64,000 bases of DNA from NCBI GenBank assembly GCA_029582155.1, contig CM055907.1, forward strand, positions 12,680,133 through 12,744,132, written 5' to 3'. The position numbers were made by a program, and so were the translations under genes. This document shows, one piece after another, positions 11,682-23,844 of the stretch. The notes under the pieces are model-generated. The model saw only the letters and a program-made list of their open reading frames with translations. It was not told the origin of the DNA and ran no database searches. Positions within the stretch are counted from its first letter, which is position 1. Every line of letters begins with the position of its first letter. The stretch is from Panopea generosa. Taxonomy: Eukaryota; Mollusca; Bivalvia; Adapedonta; Hiatellidae.

Positions 11682-12606
11682 TCTGTTATGGGGGAAAAAC
11701 GCTCCACTTCTCATAACGTTGGGACAGTAGTAATCCATGATGTGTGATTGTCGTAGATATGAACAAAATGCCAAATGAAAGTTAACGATTTTTAATAAGA
11801 TGTTTAAAACTGTCAGCTATGATATTTACAAAAGTATGCACAGTGTTATGTATTATTCACAAAAAAAGTTATGAAGTAGCACAAAGAAATATCAGGTATT
11901 AGATGGTCACTAAGTAAAATTAATTATAAAAACTTGAAGTCCTTATTTCACTTTGAATATTTACTTGGTTTACAAAGTCCTTAATTTCCAATTCACTGCC
12001 TTTAAAATCACAAAGTTATATTTATGGATCACAAAGTTTTTACTAAAGAAATATTCACAAGTTGTTGTATTTTAATTCTAAATCACACAGTTGTCACAAA
12101 GGTATGTTTATCACGAAGTTAAGCTATTCAATTATTTTTGAATCAAAGTTTTAACACAAAGTTTTTCCTATCTTCTTGCACAAAGCTATCCTAAATTTCC
12201 TTAATTTTATTAATGTTTTTTTTTCTTATGTTAATGTTCTTTATATACCAACAAAGTTATTGTTTGACATTGAAGGTGTTAACATAGCATCAAAGACTTC
12301 CTTCTCACCAAGGTGTAAAACCATATGTAAAAGGGGAAGTGATAATTAATAGTGATTAAACAAATAATACAATTTCCTGCTTTGAACATATTGAGTTGAT
12401 TGATATAGTTAAGTTGGCATATTTGAAATTTTAACAAAATATAAATTGTAGATTTAACAAATAATGGATATATGTTCACTTTTGCTGAATTACAGATTAG
12501 ATATTTACATCATGCACACAAAGACAATCATTTTGTTATTAAACATGGTATGATATATTATAGGTAAAGACAGAAATATATTGAAAGTCAAATTTGCTTC
12601 ATAATA
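11682..12606 (-). repeat. 5' LTR (minus orientation)
   Basis: Second member of the LTR pair. The small ORF at 11524-11730 on the plus strand crosses its edge and is not a gene; a minus ORF at 12279-12479 is likewise fortuitous. Confidence 0.85.
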
Positions 12607-12760
12607 TATAGCATTAACAAGGCTTAGGTGATCTGCACATCAGTTATCAATCGAAAAGGGAAGATTTATAAATATTGAAAGAGCCGAAAGAAAATGCATA
12701 TTTCGTACCATACATGTAATTTGAGATGAATATCACTTTGTTTCAGCATGTCCTTTTTTA
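12607..12760 (+). pseudogene. Non-LTR retrotransposon ORF2 tail, 3' part (unit A)
   Basis: Continues the LINE tail after the LTR insertion; it aligns to 28245-28402 of unit B at about 92% identity by eye. The equivalent of the VIEDEYHF motif is altered to a stop (TTTGAGATG), so this copy carries its own nonsense change. Confidence 0.6.
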
Positions 12761-15656
12761 TAGAGATTTAAGAAATGAATGGTTACCTAAGTATTACTAT
12801 ATATGGCCAACTATACAAACATTTAGATCTTTATTTACAAGCGAACGAACAGGAGTTCTAAATTAGTTATCAAAATATGTTTATATGGCCAATGCAAAAC
12901 GTGAACAAAAATTGACTTAATTTTATAATTATTTTTAAGTTAACTAGATTAATACATTAAACATTATGTACAATAAGAATGCAACTGTTTCGCTGGCCAG
13001 TGATTAATTGTTTAAATAATTGTTTTATTGTTTTAAATCATATGTGTTAATAACTACTTACCTAAAAAAGTAACATCATAATCGGAAAAAAAACACTCAT
13101 AAAAAGCACAATAAAAACACACTCGTTAATCCAAACAGAATAGCACTATAATTATGAACAGATTAAACCAAGTTGTCTGTTCGCTGTTTGAACATAATTT
13201 AACAAGTGTTGTTTATAAAATTATAATATATTTCATCGTCCTTCTCACTGACATATGACCGACGAATGTAAACAAGAGCATCACGTGACACACACACACA
13301 CACATATACATTGTATATATATATATATATAGACACAGTTTCTTGAAGAGTGCAATAGCGAAAACACGTGAATTTTGCCGGCACAGCATATGACTGCGAA
13401 TTTAAACAATAACGTCTCGTGTCGTATAGACATACTAATTACATTAAACAGTGAAACACGTGCATTTTGTTAGTATAGATATTGTTCATTCACTGAAAAT
13501 TGAATTGGGTTTACGATTTTGCAATTTGATTGCCAAACAGTACCCTAGTATAAAGTTATACAATATCAAAATGTGATAAGTTTAATAGATATACTCATAT
13601 TGTGTATTTATTACATTCTTCTCAATATTGAAATATTTCATTTATAAATGTAAAAACCTGTATAAACCGCCTGAAGTGTAAATGGGCAATGGACATTATA
13701 AATGTTTATGCCTAATAAAGAATTAATAAAGAATTGAATTAATTAGTGTTGTGTTATTTTATCAACATATTAATAGGAAGAGGCTGTTTACTGTCTTCCT
13801 CTATATGGATTGGTCAGTGAGTTACATGCAACTAAAACGTTAATATACGTAATATAGCTATTCGCTTGTGGTCGACAGTTTACGGTAGATCACAAATAAC
13901 GGTTACACAAAAGTGATGGTAAAACGCGTTGCGAAATTGATGAAAGTTTCCGGTTTTTATGACGAGGTGAAAATGTACCGGTGTGAATTTCATTGATCTG
14001 TTTATGTCGTTGCATCTTGAGATTTGTATGTCAACAACTCGTTCCCGACACAACTTGACAATCAGCCAGTAATCAATCAACAGACAGTGTACTTGTTTAC
14101 GTGACACATTTTAAGCACCCTTCTTAACGGATAGAGAATGACTTCGCAACGAACAGAACGTGGCTAGGTGCAATTTATGGGCGGAATTTGCCTCTGAAAA
14201 TTTACCTACACGCTGGCTCTGCACCTGTAATGTACAAAGTCAAGCAATTGTTTAAAGACTGAACCGTCGTAGACTAGGTCATCGTATGATTCATAGTAAA
14301 ATACCGACAAATCTAACCAGTTTTGCAACGCGTTGTATGATAAAAATGGTATGGTGTAATATAATAATATCGGATATCAGTAATGATGTATCAAATTGAA
14401 AACTTCATAAAACTTCCTTAAAATTCGACATGGATATATGTCTCTAGGTGTTTTCTCTTTGGGAAAGTGACTACCGTTTATCCAGTATATATATGTCCTT
14501 TTGACTGATAAACAAAACGAACATTAATATTCAAATGAAGTCAATCAACATCACTCGTATTCACCAGCGGCTGGTATATTATTTATACACCGAAGTACTT
14601 TAGAAACGCAGCACTCACATAAACTGCAAATAAACATGGAGTTCTTTATCGATTTTTTAATTTTTTTGTTATTTGATAATATAACATCTTTCTACCTTTC
14701 TTAGAAAGTTTCGTCAAAATCTATTGCGATTATCAATTCTTTTTATTGATTTTGAACATACAGCCACAATTACCGGAATTCACAAAAACACAATACTTAA
14801 AATTGATTGTCTGTATAATTTCATTTAAAATTGGTTTACTATTTTTTTTTATATTCATATTTTGTTTCTATGGTATTTTCTTTTACTTTCGTAATCAAAT
14901 TATTGAAATCACCGAACCATAAAAGTGGACGCCTTGTTCAAGAGTGGAAACAACATTCCACAAAGCCTGGATTTCAAATATTCATTCAATAAGAAGTCAT
15001 GCGTGCATAAATGCACAAGGAGGCTATACAAGTTACTGATTTTGTGAATTTAGGTTACTGTGGATTGTATGTTTCAAATCAATAAACAGAAGTGATACTT
15101 GCAATAGATTTGATGAAAGTTTCGAGGGAAGTTAGAAAGATCTATATTATCAAATAAAATTCAAAAGAATCGATAAAGAACTAAATGTGTTATTGCTATT
15201 TATCTGAGTGTTGCGTTTCTAGTCTCTCGGTGTAATTTACAATGTCACTGATAAGAGTGTATCAAATATAGTGAGCAATAAAACACACTTTTTCTAAACA
15301 AACGTAAAGTAAAAAGCCACAGTGAAAACGCACGTTAAGGTATGTGACAGCTGTGTTTTAGTTGATTAGCTTGTGTATACATACTATTGTATTATGGAAA
15401 CCCTGGTATGTGTTACTATTTCCACAGTGTTAAAATCCCATAAAGCAGTTGAGTGTTTATAGTAACTTAATTGCAACAGAATTTAACTGCTTTGGTGCAA
15501 CTAAAACTGGTTAAAACTCGATCTACATGTATTAAATGATCCGTATTATAAATGACCGAGACTGCATATCCCACATTGTAGAAAGAGAATTTTTGTTATA
15601 GACATCAAACATTAATATATTGAAGAAAAAGGGGGAGTTGATATTTTCCAGCAAAA
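12761..15656. other. Unit A flank of the C1q gene, no gene seen
   Basis: Aligns to unit B, with B missing ~230 bp near 13430-13670 and carrying a Penelope insertion instead near 13300. Contains a CA/TA microsatellite at 13285-13332 and the foldback listed separately. Includes possible upstream regulatory sequence of the C1q gene, but no promoter element can be supported. ORFs at 13199 and 13880 (minus) are not conserved with unit B. Confidence 0.5.
14585..15235. repeat. Foldback sequence, ~140-bp inverted arms
   Basis: The left arm (14585-14735: AGAAACGCAGCACTCA, GTTCTTTATCGATT, ATAACATCTTTCTA) is the imperfect reverse complement of 15105-15235, with a ~370-base loop. In unit B the left arm is present at 30705-30798, but the following sequence diverges and the right arm is absent. 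It may be a MITE or foldback element; no target duplication was identified. Confidence 0.65.
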
Positions 15657-15865
15657 ATGAAAAGCAGCTGTCTGTTTGTGCTTACGTTGATCTGGAAGTC
15701 CCATGCACTTCTTGAATCGGACCTAGAATCTTCCTCTACTGATCACTAATAATTACTACACCTCATATCACAGGAACAGTCAATGCGGATGTACCTAGAA
15801 TCACAGGTACACGGTCTTCAAACGCAGACGAAACTACTTCAAACTGGCAGTACACAATTTAACAG
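15657..15865 (+). pseudogene. C1q-domain gene copy A, exon 1 (signal peptide, coiled coil)
   Basis: The ATG at 15657 opens MKSSCLFVLTLIWKSHALLE, a secretion signal, followed by a Glu/Gln/Leu-rich heptad segment (LISQEQSMRMYLESQVHGLQ) typical of the N-terminal stalk of molluscan C1q-domain proteins. The exon ends at AACAG|GTAAC, a good splice donor. Two consecutive TAA codons at 15747-15752, where copy B has CAA GAA, and an extra base near 15848 break the frame. C1q-domain proteins are secreted lectin-like immune recognition proteins. Exon 2 is 11.8 kb downstream because a transposon occupies the intron. Confidence 0.7.
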
Positions 15866-15969
15866 GTAACCATTTGATATTTCTGATACAACTACATACA
15901 CATTTCGTATGCATATAACTGTGTATACATCTTTTCAGTGACAGTCATGTATAAACATACCCGTATAAT

Positions 15970-16065
15970 GGCTCACTACCGATATCAAAAGTTACGTCCC
16001 CTAGTCATCTATATTAGAGTTACTTCCCTTCGCTTTGGGTAGTGTTTTGCTATTTCCGGTTTCGT
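15970..16065 (+). repeat. Left terminal inverted repeat of ISL2EU-like element
   Basis: The outer 24 bp match the right end at all but three positions (GGCNNACTACCGATATCAA then N and AGTT). Weaker matches extend to the TTCCGGTTT block at about 16055. Confidence 0.85.
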
Positions 16066-16935
16066 TTTTCACAACGGCAGTGCAGTACAAAAATCTATTT
16101 ATAAACAATATAAAGGAAGTAATTGAACATACAAATTAACCAACAACAGTCGCATAAAGGACCAACAAGTAAGTATATAACTGCTGTTTGCTATGAATAA
16201 ACGGATCATTGATTGTTTGATTGAATATATCCAATTATATGTTTAAGATCCAACGAATTCAGATGTGCTCAACATTCGGACATCATATTAAAACGTGTTT
16301 CATATAGTTCATAAATCGAGTCAATATCAAAGAATCATTTATTTATGCACTTAATTCGTTAAAATAAAACTTTAATGTGTGAAAAGAAGAAAACAAAATT
16401 TATTAAAATGTACAAAAAACTAATTTTTTTTAAATATTTCAGTAACAATATGCATATGGTACCATACTGAACCGTTGTGCAATGTTAATTAAAACATACA
16501 AATTTATGCATCAGATCTACTTAAATGTTTACTTCCAAAGACATTTCTCATAGTTTAAATGTGTTTTTATAAAATATCTTAATAATTAACATTATGAAAA
16601 TGCCTCCTGTGTAGCTATGTTAAGTTTCAGTTCATACTGTGATTTCCTTGTTTACAATTATTTTTTATACGTTGGGGAGGTGGGGGATAATATAGGAACT
16701 GCATAGGCTAGGGGCCATTATCGCCAATTTTTTTAATAAAAATTTCAGTTCTACTGATGAACTTGAATGCATGTTTTATTTACAGCTTTAACTTACATTG
16801 AGTTTATAAATTACATCAATGAGGGGAGGGTAGAGTGGGGGAATAATAACAACTGCCTTGGCTAAGGGCTAAGTACTTTTGTATTTTTTTTAAAACAAAT
16901 ACTATATATTCAGTTTCACTGTAAACGGCCTATTT

Positions 16936-17142
16936 TTAACCCTTTACTCCATATGAATTTCAAGTGGACTCCTCCAAATCAAAGCCATACTTAAGGCCAT
17001 ATCCATGAAGAGATACAATTTTACCTATTTATTCTGATAGAGCAGAAAACAGTTCGGGACCTGTTCTGATTTCTACACTGTTTTCAAATGCCTTTACTAT
17101 ATTAGAGGTGTCTAAAGGCGTCTATATGAAGTAAAGGGTTAA
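16936..17142. mobile_element. piggyBac-type MITE, 199 bp
   Basis: TTAA at 16936-16939 and 17139-17142 bracket inverted ends CCCTTTACTCCATATGAA and, on the opposite strand, CCCTTTACTTCATATAGA. TTAA duplications and CCC-starting termini are typical of piggyBac. There is no coding capacity. It is nested in the ISL2EU-like element and therefore younger. Confidence 0.8.
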
Positions 17143-18814
17143 AAAACAAATATGTAAATGATTTTAAACAACAAAATAAAAGTTAAACTAAACTTCAAAT
17201 TTTAAACATATCAATATAACCATACTTACCTAAAGGTAGTTGGTTACTCACAAAAATATACTATACCACCAATTTCACTTTTTTAATAACTGTATAAAAT
17301 ATTTTATGTTAGGCTGTTAGCAGAGTTCTTCTAAGACATAAAAAGTTTATATAAAATGAAAACAAAATAAATATTGACCTTATTTTATACTTTTCTTGTG
17401 AACTTGTTTTGAAAGTTCACACATATTGTGTAATAAAATAAGATTATAAATATTAAATACTGGGTACAAACTTATGGAAGAGAATTTTTTTTTAATTTCT
17501 TATAGGCATAGTGCCACCATTGCAAAAAGGAAGTGCTTCCATGGGGTAGTCGCATAATGGCGGTTGTAAATAATCCTCAATTCTTCTTCTTTAAAAATGC
17601 ATTTTCCTATTTTTAATGCTCATTTTTTTATTTGAATGGCATTATTGATGTATTTTTAACATTTTGATAGCATTGTCATGTTTGAATTGTGAATTTAGAA
17701 AAAAAAAATGATGCTTGGAAATTGGGGTATGAATACATGATTTCGGAAGTCTACTTTCACTTTGTCACCAGTGTACACACTGAGCAGAAAAAAAATCTCT
17801 TATATGACACATGACCCCTACTTTTCTCATCATATTTTGATAGTGCAGAGGTTGACAAACAGTAAAATGTAGGTTTCACTTCTTTCATTTGGGACCCTCT
17901 ATGAATGACAAGCCTTCAAACTTTTATTATTTACTATAGAATAAAGAACAAAAATCAATGGTGGGGTTACACCTATATATAAATACACAATCATGCTAGT
18001 TTAGGAAACCCAAAAATTGAGATTTTGTACTTTATAAATGTTTAATAGAGCCCTTAAATAACTGAAAATAATAAAATTTAAAATTAATCATAATAATGAT
18101 GTATTGTTACATACATCCTGTCATAAATCCTCTGGTCATAAAACGTTTGGGAGTGCAGTATGAAAACACAAGTAGCAGGCTATTTCACATTACCACATGG
18201 TGTGCATTTGGTGTTGGGGGAGATTAATTAGGAGATATCAGCATGATGCCAGAAACTTACAATTTGAAATATATATATAGCCTATAGACATATATTCCAT
18301 AATCATATCACTCTCAAAAAGGTGAGAAAATCAAATTTGTCTAGGGAACTATTGGAGTGGGTATTTAAAATGATATTGCATGGGGTCCTTGCAGGGCAGG
18401 TAGAATACACAATATAATCAACATAGTGGTTTGTAAAAAAAATACCACTCAACCTGGCTTCATCTAAATATACAAAGGAAAGGGCATGAAGTAAACTAAT
18501 TCAGTCATTTGTCATTGTGCAGCCACAACCTTAATATGAGAAAGAAAGCAATAAAAAAATCAAATACAAAAGATTAAGCTAAATAATAATTTATATTATA
18601 TTATGTTAATATTATCTCTAAACTCATTTATGTATTATGTAATGGACCATTTTTTTTACTTAACTTCCATTCTTGATTTATAGGTGTTTTAAAAAATTAT
18701 TGACTGGCACTGAGTAGCTAACCCTGATAATACTGTTTAATTATTTTAAACTTAATTATTTTACTTCGATTGTGCAACAAGTTATTACAACTTAGACAAA
18801 TCACGCTCAAAGTT

Positions 18815-18985
18815 TTCCTGTGTAGAATCATTACTAAGCATATGCAAATAAAGTGTCTTGCTCAAGGCCACTACACATAGCCATGGCAGAGGATCGAACC
18901 CACAACCCTCCGATCCTGGTTTCGATGCTCTAACACTGGACCACGTGCTCCACATACTGCATTGGTACATCAGACTGTTTTTGAT
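18815..18985 (-). repeat. tRNA-derived SINE, family 3
   Basis: Read on the minus strand: an A-box-like head (GTGGTCCAGTGTTAGAGCAT), the B box GGGTTCGATCC, then GGCCTTGAGCAAGACACTTT, a body motif common in molluscan SINEs. Opposing ORFs at 18785-19064 are shadows of it. A second B-box-like GGTTTGATTCC lies at 19073 on the plus strand without a clear SINE body. Confidence 0.75.
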
Positions 18986-19262
18986 CTGCATCTACACTGG
19001 TCACATGTTACAATCCTGCTTGCTCTGTAAAGACTGCAAGTTAAGATTCAGACTCGTGACTTAAGGGTTAAGGGTTTGATTCCTGAGGCATGTCCAGTAA
19101 GACCTAATAAAGTAATTTAACCTGCATTGTGAGTAAGGTATTGCCTGATTTCATAATTTTGTCCTTGTTGAGGGGTTTCTCTGTATTTGACCATTTATTT
19201 TTTGTTCTAAGTGTTTTCAAATGAATAATTCACTGTGTCGTCTGAGAATTATAATATAAACC

Positions 19263-19512
19263 GTAAATGTCTGAGTATATCACTGTATTTAAGAAAGTAT
19301 AGCGTGCCTGAAACTGTGTCTGAAAATACTTTGCTCCCCAAACTCCATATGATGAAGCTGACTATCCTAATGTGCTATGAACACTTGGTAAATGTCTGAG
19401 TATATCACTGTATTTAAGAAAGTATAGCGTGCCTGAAACTGTGTCTGAAAATACTTTGCTCCCCAAACTCCATATGATGAAGCTGACTATCCTAATTTGC
19501 TATGAAAACTTG
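19263..19512 (+). repeat. Tandem duplication, 2 x ~125 bp
   Basis: The block starting GTAAATGTCTGAGTATATCA is repeated almost perfectly from 19389. The near identity indicates a recent local duplication. Confidence 0.9.
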
Positions 19513-19544
19513 GAGTTTCTGGTTTCATTTTTGCTTCCACTCGG

Positions 19545-19545
<1 letters not shown>

Positions 19546-19597
<52 letters not shown>
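19546..19597. repeat. (TA)n microsatellite
   Basis: About 25 uninterrupted TA dinucleotides, directly abutting the head of a SINE fragment at 19597. Confidence 0.95.
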
Positions 19598-19601
<4 letters not shown>

Positions 19602-19675
19602 GGCCTGGTCAGCTAAGTTGGTAGCACGCTTGACTATCAATATATGACATAGTGTCTCATTGTAATTTGTCTCCC
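19597..19675 (+). repeat. SINE family 2 fragment (B box deleted)
   Basis: GGTCAGCTAAGTTGGTAGCA is an A-box head. It joins directly to ATATGACAT-GTCTCATT, the body seen in the fuller copy at 42637-42935, so the B-box segment is missing. Confidence 0.6.
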
Positions 19676-19834
19676 ATATATTATAGTTTAATAGTATGAC
19701 CAAGTATATACAACTCATTCAAATGGAATAACTTCAATAAATGTATGACAAAGTCATGATTTAGTGATTTTTTTAATGAATAATCGTTTACATAAACTTG
19801 TTTGTATTTAAAATAAAACTATTTTTCTTGCAGA

Positions 19835-21555
19835 ATGAGCAATTTGGTTGACAACATAGACGAAGACACTTTTAATTCTTGGAAGAAGAAGGATCTTGTT
19901 CAATGGCTTGTCCATCATAAGAAAAGGCGGTCGGGAAACAAACAAGTTCTCATACACAGAATTATAAGATCTCTTCGTTTCGACAACTCAGACAATGATT
20001 CAGATGTTGACAGTGATGATTCTTGTGACAACACAGATATTAGTGTCCCACCTATTGAATCGGTGAAAGATGGATGGGAGTCAATATCCACAAGCACATG
20101 CCCACCAACTAGAAATGAAGATGTATAAAAACTACTTCATCTACAACAAAAATCCACTGACAGGAAAATCTCAAGCATGCCATAGACAGCTTAAAAAGGC
20201 TAAGAAATTATGTAATGAACGGTATATTCATAATATTGAACTCAACAGTCTTGAAGACAGCCAGTACTGTTATGTTCGCGCAAAGTGCAAGCCAAGCATG
20301 AAGGATGTTGTTCATGTATCTGATTGAAAGCCTGCACGCAGTTATAGTCTTCACGTAATCATCATCAAGAAAACAGGTAGTGTTGATGGTGGTAGCTGCA
20401 ACTGTAAACCTGGAGTAACTGGCTTGTGCAGCCATGTCGGAGGACTTCTTCTGACTCTGGCGAACATTAAAAGTGCTTGCACATCCATAGGCTGTGAGTG
20501 GCTTAAACCACAGACCACAAAGCGATTAGAACCAGAGCGTCTGAAAGATATACAGTTCCTAAATCCATCTAGAGATCAGGACAAGGAACTGCCTATAAAA
20601 CGATATCCCGATACCTATCATGCCGGACCTTGTAAGGACCCAGAAGTATTTCTGAAGGACATAATAGAAGGTCTTGGAAAAGTAAATTCAACCTGTGTTT
20701 TATACAGAACTTTAAATCCGAACATAATAGACTTGTCACACATAGCATACAAGTACAAGCCCACATTTATCTACAGTGACAGTGTAAATATCAACTCCAG
20801 TGTTTGCCAATCCGAATTTCGAAACTTCACTTCAAGTATTACATTGAGTGAAAATGAGATTGAGGCTGTTCAGGAATCAACAAGGGGACAAAGTTCAAAT
20901 CCAAAATGGAAGGAGATGCAATCGAACGTATTAACTGCCTCAAACTTTGGAAATATTTGCAAGAAAAAGCCTGGAACAGAGCCGGATAGTTTATTGCTTA
21001 AATTAAGAGGTTACAGTGCGCATGTAGACACTGAAAGGAATGAAGTATGGCAGAAAGAAAGAGAGTCAAGCTAGACGTGAGTATGCGGCAAGGCATTTGC
21101 AAATATGCGGAAATGTGACAGTGGAAACCACAGGTCTTGTTCTTTCAAAACAATTCCCGTTCCTTAGAGCTAGTGTCGATGGAATTGTGAAATGTGACAA
21201 GTGCGGTGTGGGAGCTCTTGAAATTAAGTGCCCATTTGTTGGCAGAAATTTATATCCAATTGAGTGTGCCAATTTGAAAAATTTCTGTAGCAAACATAGT
21301 CAAGGTGATGAATTGGAACTAGTTGAAAATCACAACTACATGTATCAAATTATGGAGCAGATGAAAGTGCTAGGTTTAGACTGGTGCGACTTTGTTATTT
21401 GGACCAAAAACGGCATCAGTGTCCAGCGAGTTGAGTTCAGTGAAGAATTCTGGCAGCAGAATATGATGTTCAAGTTGAAATTTTACTACAACTCATTCTT
21501 TGTCGCAGAACTTTTTACAGATCGTGTAAGACGAGGGGTACCATTACTTGAGTAG
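19835..21555 (+). pseudogene. YqaJ-type exonuclease with SAP and SWIM domains (ISL2EU-like partner protein)
   Basis: Start ATG at 19835 after a splice-acceptor-like tract. Residues ~11-43 resemble a SAP DNA-binding helix pair (FNSWKKKDLVQWLVHHKK); an acidic Asp/Ser stretch follows. A SWIM zinc finger is at about 20397-20450 (CNCKPGVTGLCSH, the CxCx8CxH pattern). The C-terminal YqaJ domain (about 20920-21500) has LRASVDGIV (catalytic Asp), ALEIKCPF (Glu-x-Lys) and YMYQIMEQM (Gln). YqaJ is a lambda-exonuclease-fold nuclease; its role in transposition is not established. Lesions: a frame change near 20115, TGA at 20325-20327 and a one-base frame change near 21060. All core residues survive. Confidence 0.8.
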
Positions 21556-21979
21556 ATGACAGTATGAAACAATAAATATTGGAGGTCAATAAGTACCTAG
21601 ACCTATATCTATTAAATAAATAAGCCTCAGAGGTGTTAATAACAGAAACCTCAAGAACAATCCAGGCTGCATACAGGCTCATAGTGTTCTTTAACATGCT
21701 CAAAACAGTTGTTACCTGCATATGACTGTATTTTAGATAAATATGAACTTTAAAAAGCTTAATGCTCATAAAGTCTTAAACTATTGCTGTTACAAGTACA
21801 GTGTTGCACATATACATAAAATTACGGTGTGGTACACGGAGATAAAGTGATACAGTGAAAAATAGCACATAATTCTTATTTATCCAATATAGGTTTAATT
21901 TTTTATAGGATTTTAAAGGCATACAAAGCTATTTTGATAGATTTCCACTTTATAGTAACATTATATCTTAAAACAGTGT

Positions 21980-22205
21980 CCGAATCCCCCGCCTGGCAAC
22001 AGTCTCCATGATGACTGATATACGACATTGTGTCCACTTATCATTTGTCTCTCACCACTGATTCAAGTAGGAAAGTTATCAGTTACTTGCGAAGATGGGG
22101 TGTGCTCGAGTACTGGGTAATCCCAGGAAACAGTGGTTAGGTTAACTGATCGTCTGTTAGCCCTCGATGGCATAAAAATGACGCTAAATATTCAACCAAC
22201 CAACC
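21980..22205 (+). repeat. SINE family 2, head-truncated
   Basis: Matches the body of the copy at 42637-42935: CGTCTCCATGATG-like, GGGTGTGCTCGAGTACTGG, CCCAGGAAACAGTGGTTAGG and the 3' end AAAATGACGCTAAATATTCA. The A-box portion is missing. Confidence 0.75.
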
Positions 22206-23844
22206 TAAAACAGTGTCTACAAAGTGCAAAAATAAAGTTAAAATACATTACCATACTATTATGCGGATCATCCTAAATTTTGTTCAGAAGTTCTCATTGG
22301 TAATATAAAAAAATCCGGAAAAGTTTAACAATTTGTAATGTTTAGGATTTTGTGTTAAATAGTCACATCATATGCCAGTAGTAAAACATGGAGATTAATG
22401 TATCTACACGCTTATTTATATATGCACTAAATACTGATTTGGTAGGTTAACATAAGTAAGCTCAGTTTTAAATTGTGGAGTGTTTCTTTTAATATTGAAT
22501 GTTGTAGTATTACCATAAAACCACATTAAATGTATATGGCTTCTGTTTTACCAACATATGAAAATACTTCATAATTAAACTCAATTTTGCCTGGTTATTT
22601 ATCTATTGTATAAATAATATCAATGAAACCATTGGCAGTTTTTCACAAACGAGTCTTAAATCTGGATATCTTGGCTGCTTGTTTAGATTCAAGTTTTTAA
22701 GTCGGATTTAAGTATGTTGGAGAAACAGATGCTAGATGGGTAAAATAACAGTAATTTTCCAGGGTCTTTGTTGTAGTAATTTACCCTTGAATGTTGAAAT
22801 GCTATATTTTTATATTTTGATTGGATATTATAAATCGAAATGGTTTATGTTGTGTAAATTCAGTTTGATGTTTGCAAAATGTTGGTAATACAAAAAGTAA
22901 ATTCACTGACTCAGTTGTTGCTTTCTTTGTTAATATTGTAAGAAGTTGAACAATAAAAGTCAATCCACGAGATACCAAATCCTCATATCATTGATAATCA
23001 TTAGAAATAGCATGAGTTTAATAGTGTTAGAAATAGCTTCTGGGCAATCAAGTTACTGGTTCTCACCACCAAGTTCGTGGGATTGAGTCTAGCTCAGTCC
23101 AAGAACTATATGTGAATAAATTTGCCAGATACTTGTGGAAGAACGATTGTTCTACTAAGATTTGATCTGAGGTCTTAACTTCCTCCACAAATGGATATGC
23201 AATATATAACCTGTTATGTGTTTAAAACAATGGTGTTAAAACATATTAAAAAAAAGAAAAAACAACAATATTGTTAAAAACATATATAATAGGATTTTAA
23301 ATTCCATAACATTTAAGTAACAGAAACATAAATCATGGTTTTAATATTGTCATTTTAAACCTAAAGCTGTTTTTCTAAGAACAGTGCTGCTATACTATTA
23401 TATTGCCCATGGGTGGCGATGTCACATAATTTTCGTCGACTACTTCACCTAAAATCAAGCATGTCACAACAGTAGCAAACAGTATTCCAACAGAGTCCTG
23501 GGGGTGTTGGCCCATGTTGCAATACACCGTCAAACTGCATAGCATGCAATTCAACACTTCTGTTAAATGATAATTAAGCTTATCGAGCATACATGTCAAG
23601 AGGATTTTCTTTCATTAAAAGGTCTATTAATCGACACAAAACTTTCAAGAATATAAATTGGCCATTTAATTTTAATGGATATAATTATGCCCTAGAGAGC
23701 AGTGAAATACTGTTATTCTGTATTGCATATATTTCCACACATTTGGTAATTGTTGTTCTGTATTGCATATCTTTCTAACATTTGGTAATTGTTGTTCTGT
23801 ATTGCATATCTTTCTACACATTTGGTTATTGTTAAGTTTAACAA
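22206..23844. other. ISL2EU-like interior between the convergent genes
   Basis: No gene recognised. At 23700-23830 three copies of a ~43-bp word (GTTCTGTATTGCATAT, ACATTTGGTAATTG) are in tandem just past the transposase stop. A B-box-like GTGGGATTGAGTC at 23087 may be a very decayed SINE. Confidence 0.5.

Larger units (their letters stand above)
9734..12606 (-). mobile_element. Non-autonomous LTR retrotransposon (gag remnant, no pol)
   Basis: Two direct repeats of about 925 bp (9734-10662, 11682-12606) flank a ~1.0 kb interior. Both repeats begin TCT(A/G)TTATG and end CTTCATAATA, so TATTATG and CATAATA form the terminal inverted repeat. Read on the minus strand, a primer-binding-like TGGTGGAGAACCCCGTGG starts two bases after the 5' LTR (11680-11663), and a purine-rich AAAAGAAGTTTGAGGAGAAC abuts the 3' LTR at 10663. 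This fixes the orientation. The interior has only gag zinc knuckles. The element splits a LINE tail; the target duplication is short or blurred (2-4 bases around TAT). The LTRs differ at about 5% over the first ~200 bases compared by eye. Confidence 0.85.
16066..19834. other. ISL2EU-like interior upstream of the nuclease gene
   Basis: Non-coding by inspection apart from repeats listed separately. Two degenerate direct copies of a ~148-bp block occur at about 16671 and 16820 (GGGGAGGTGGGGGATAATA against GGGGAGGGTAGAGTGGGGG). A splice-acceptor-like TTTTTCTTGCAG ends at 19833, just before the first ATG of the nuclease gene, suggesting a 5' untranslated exon somewhere in this stretch. Confidence 0.5.

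Noticed and set aside
23040-23165. Possible decayed tRNA-SINE (GTGGGATTGAGTC)
   Set aside because: Only a degenerate B-box word; no A box or family body could be aligned.
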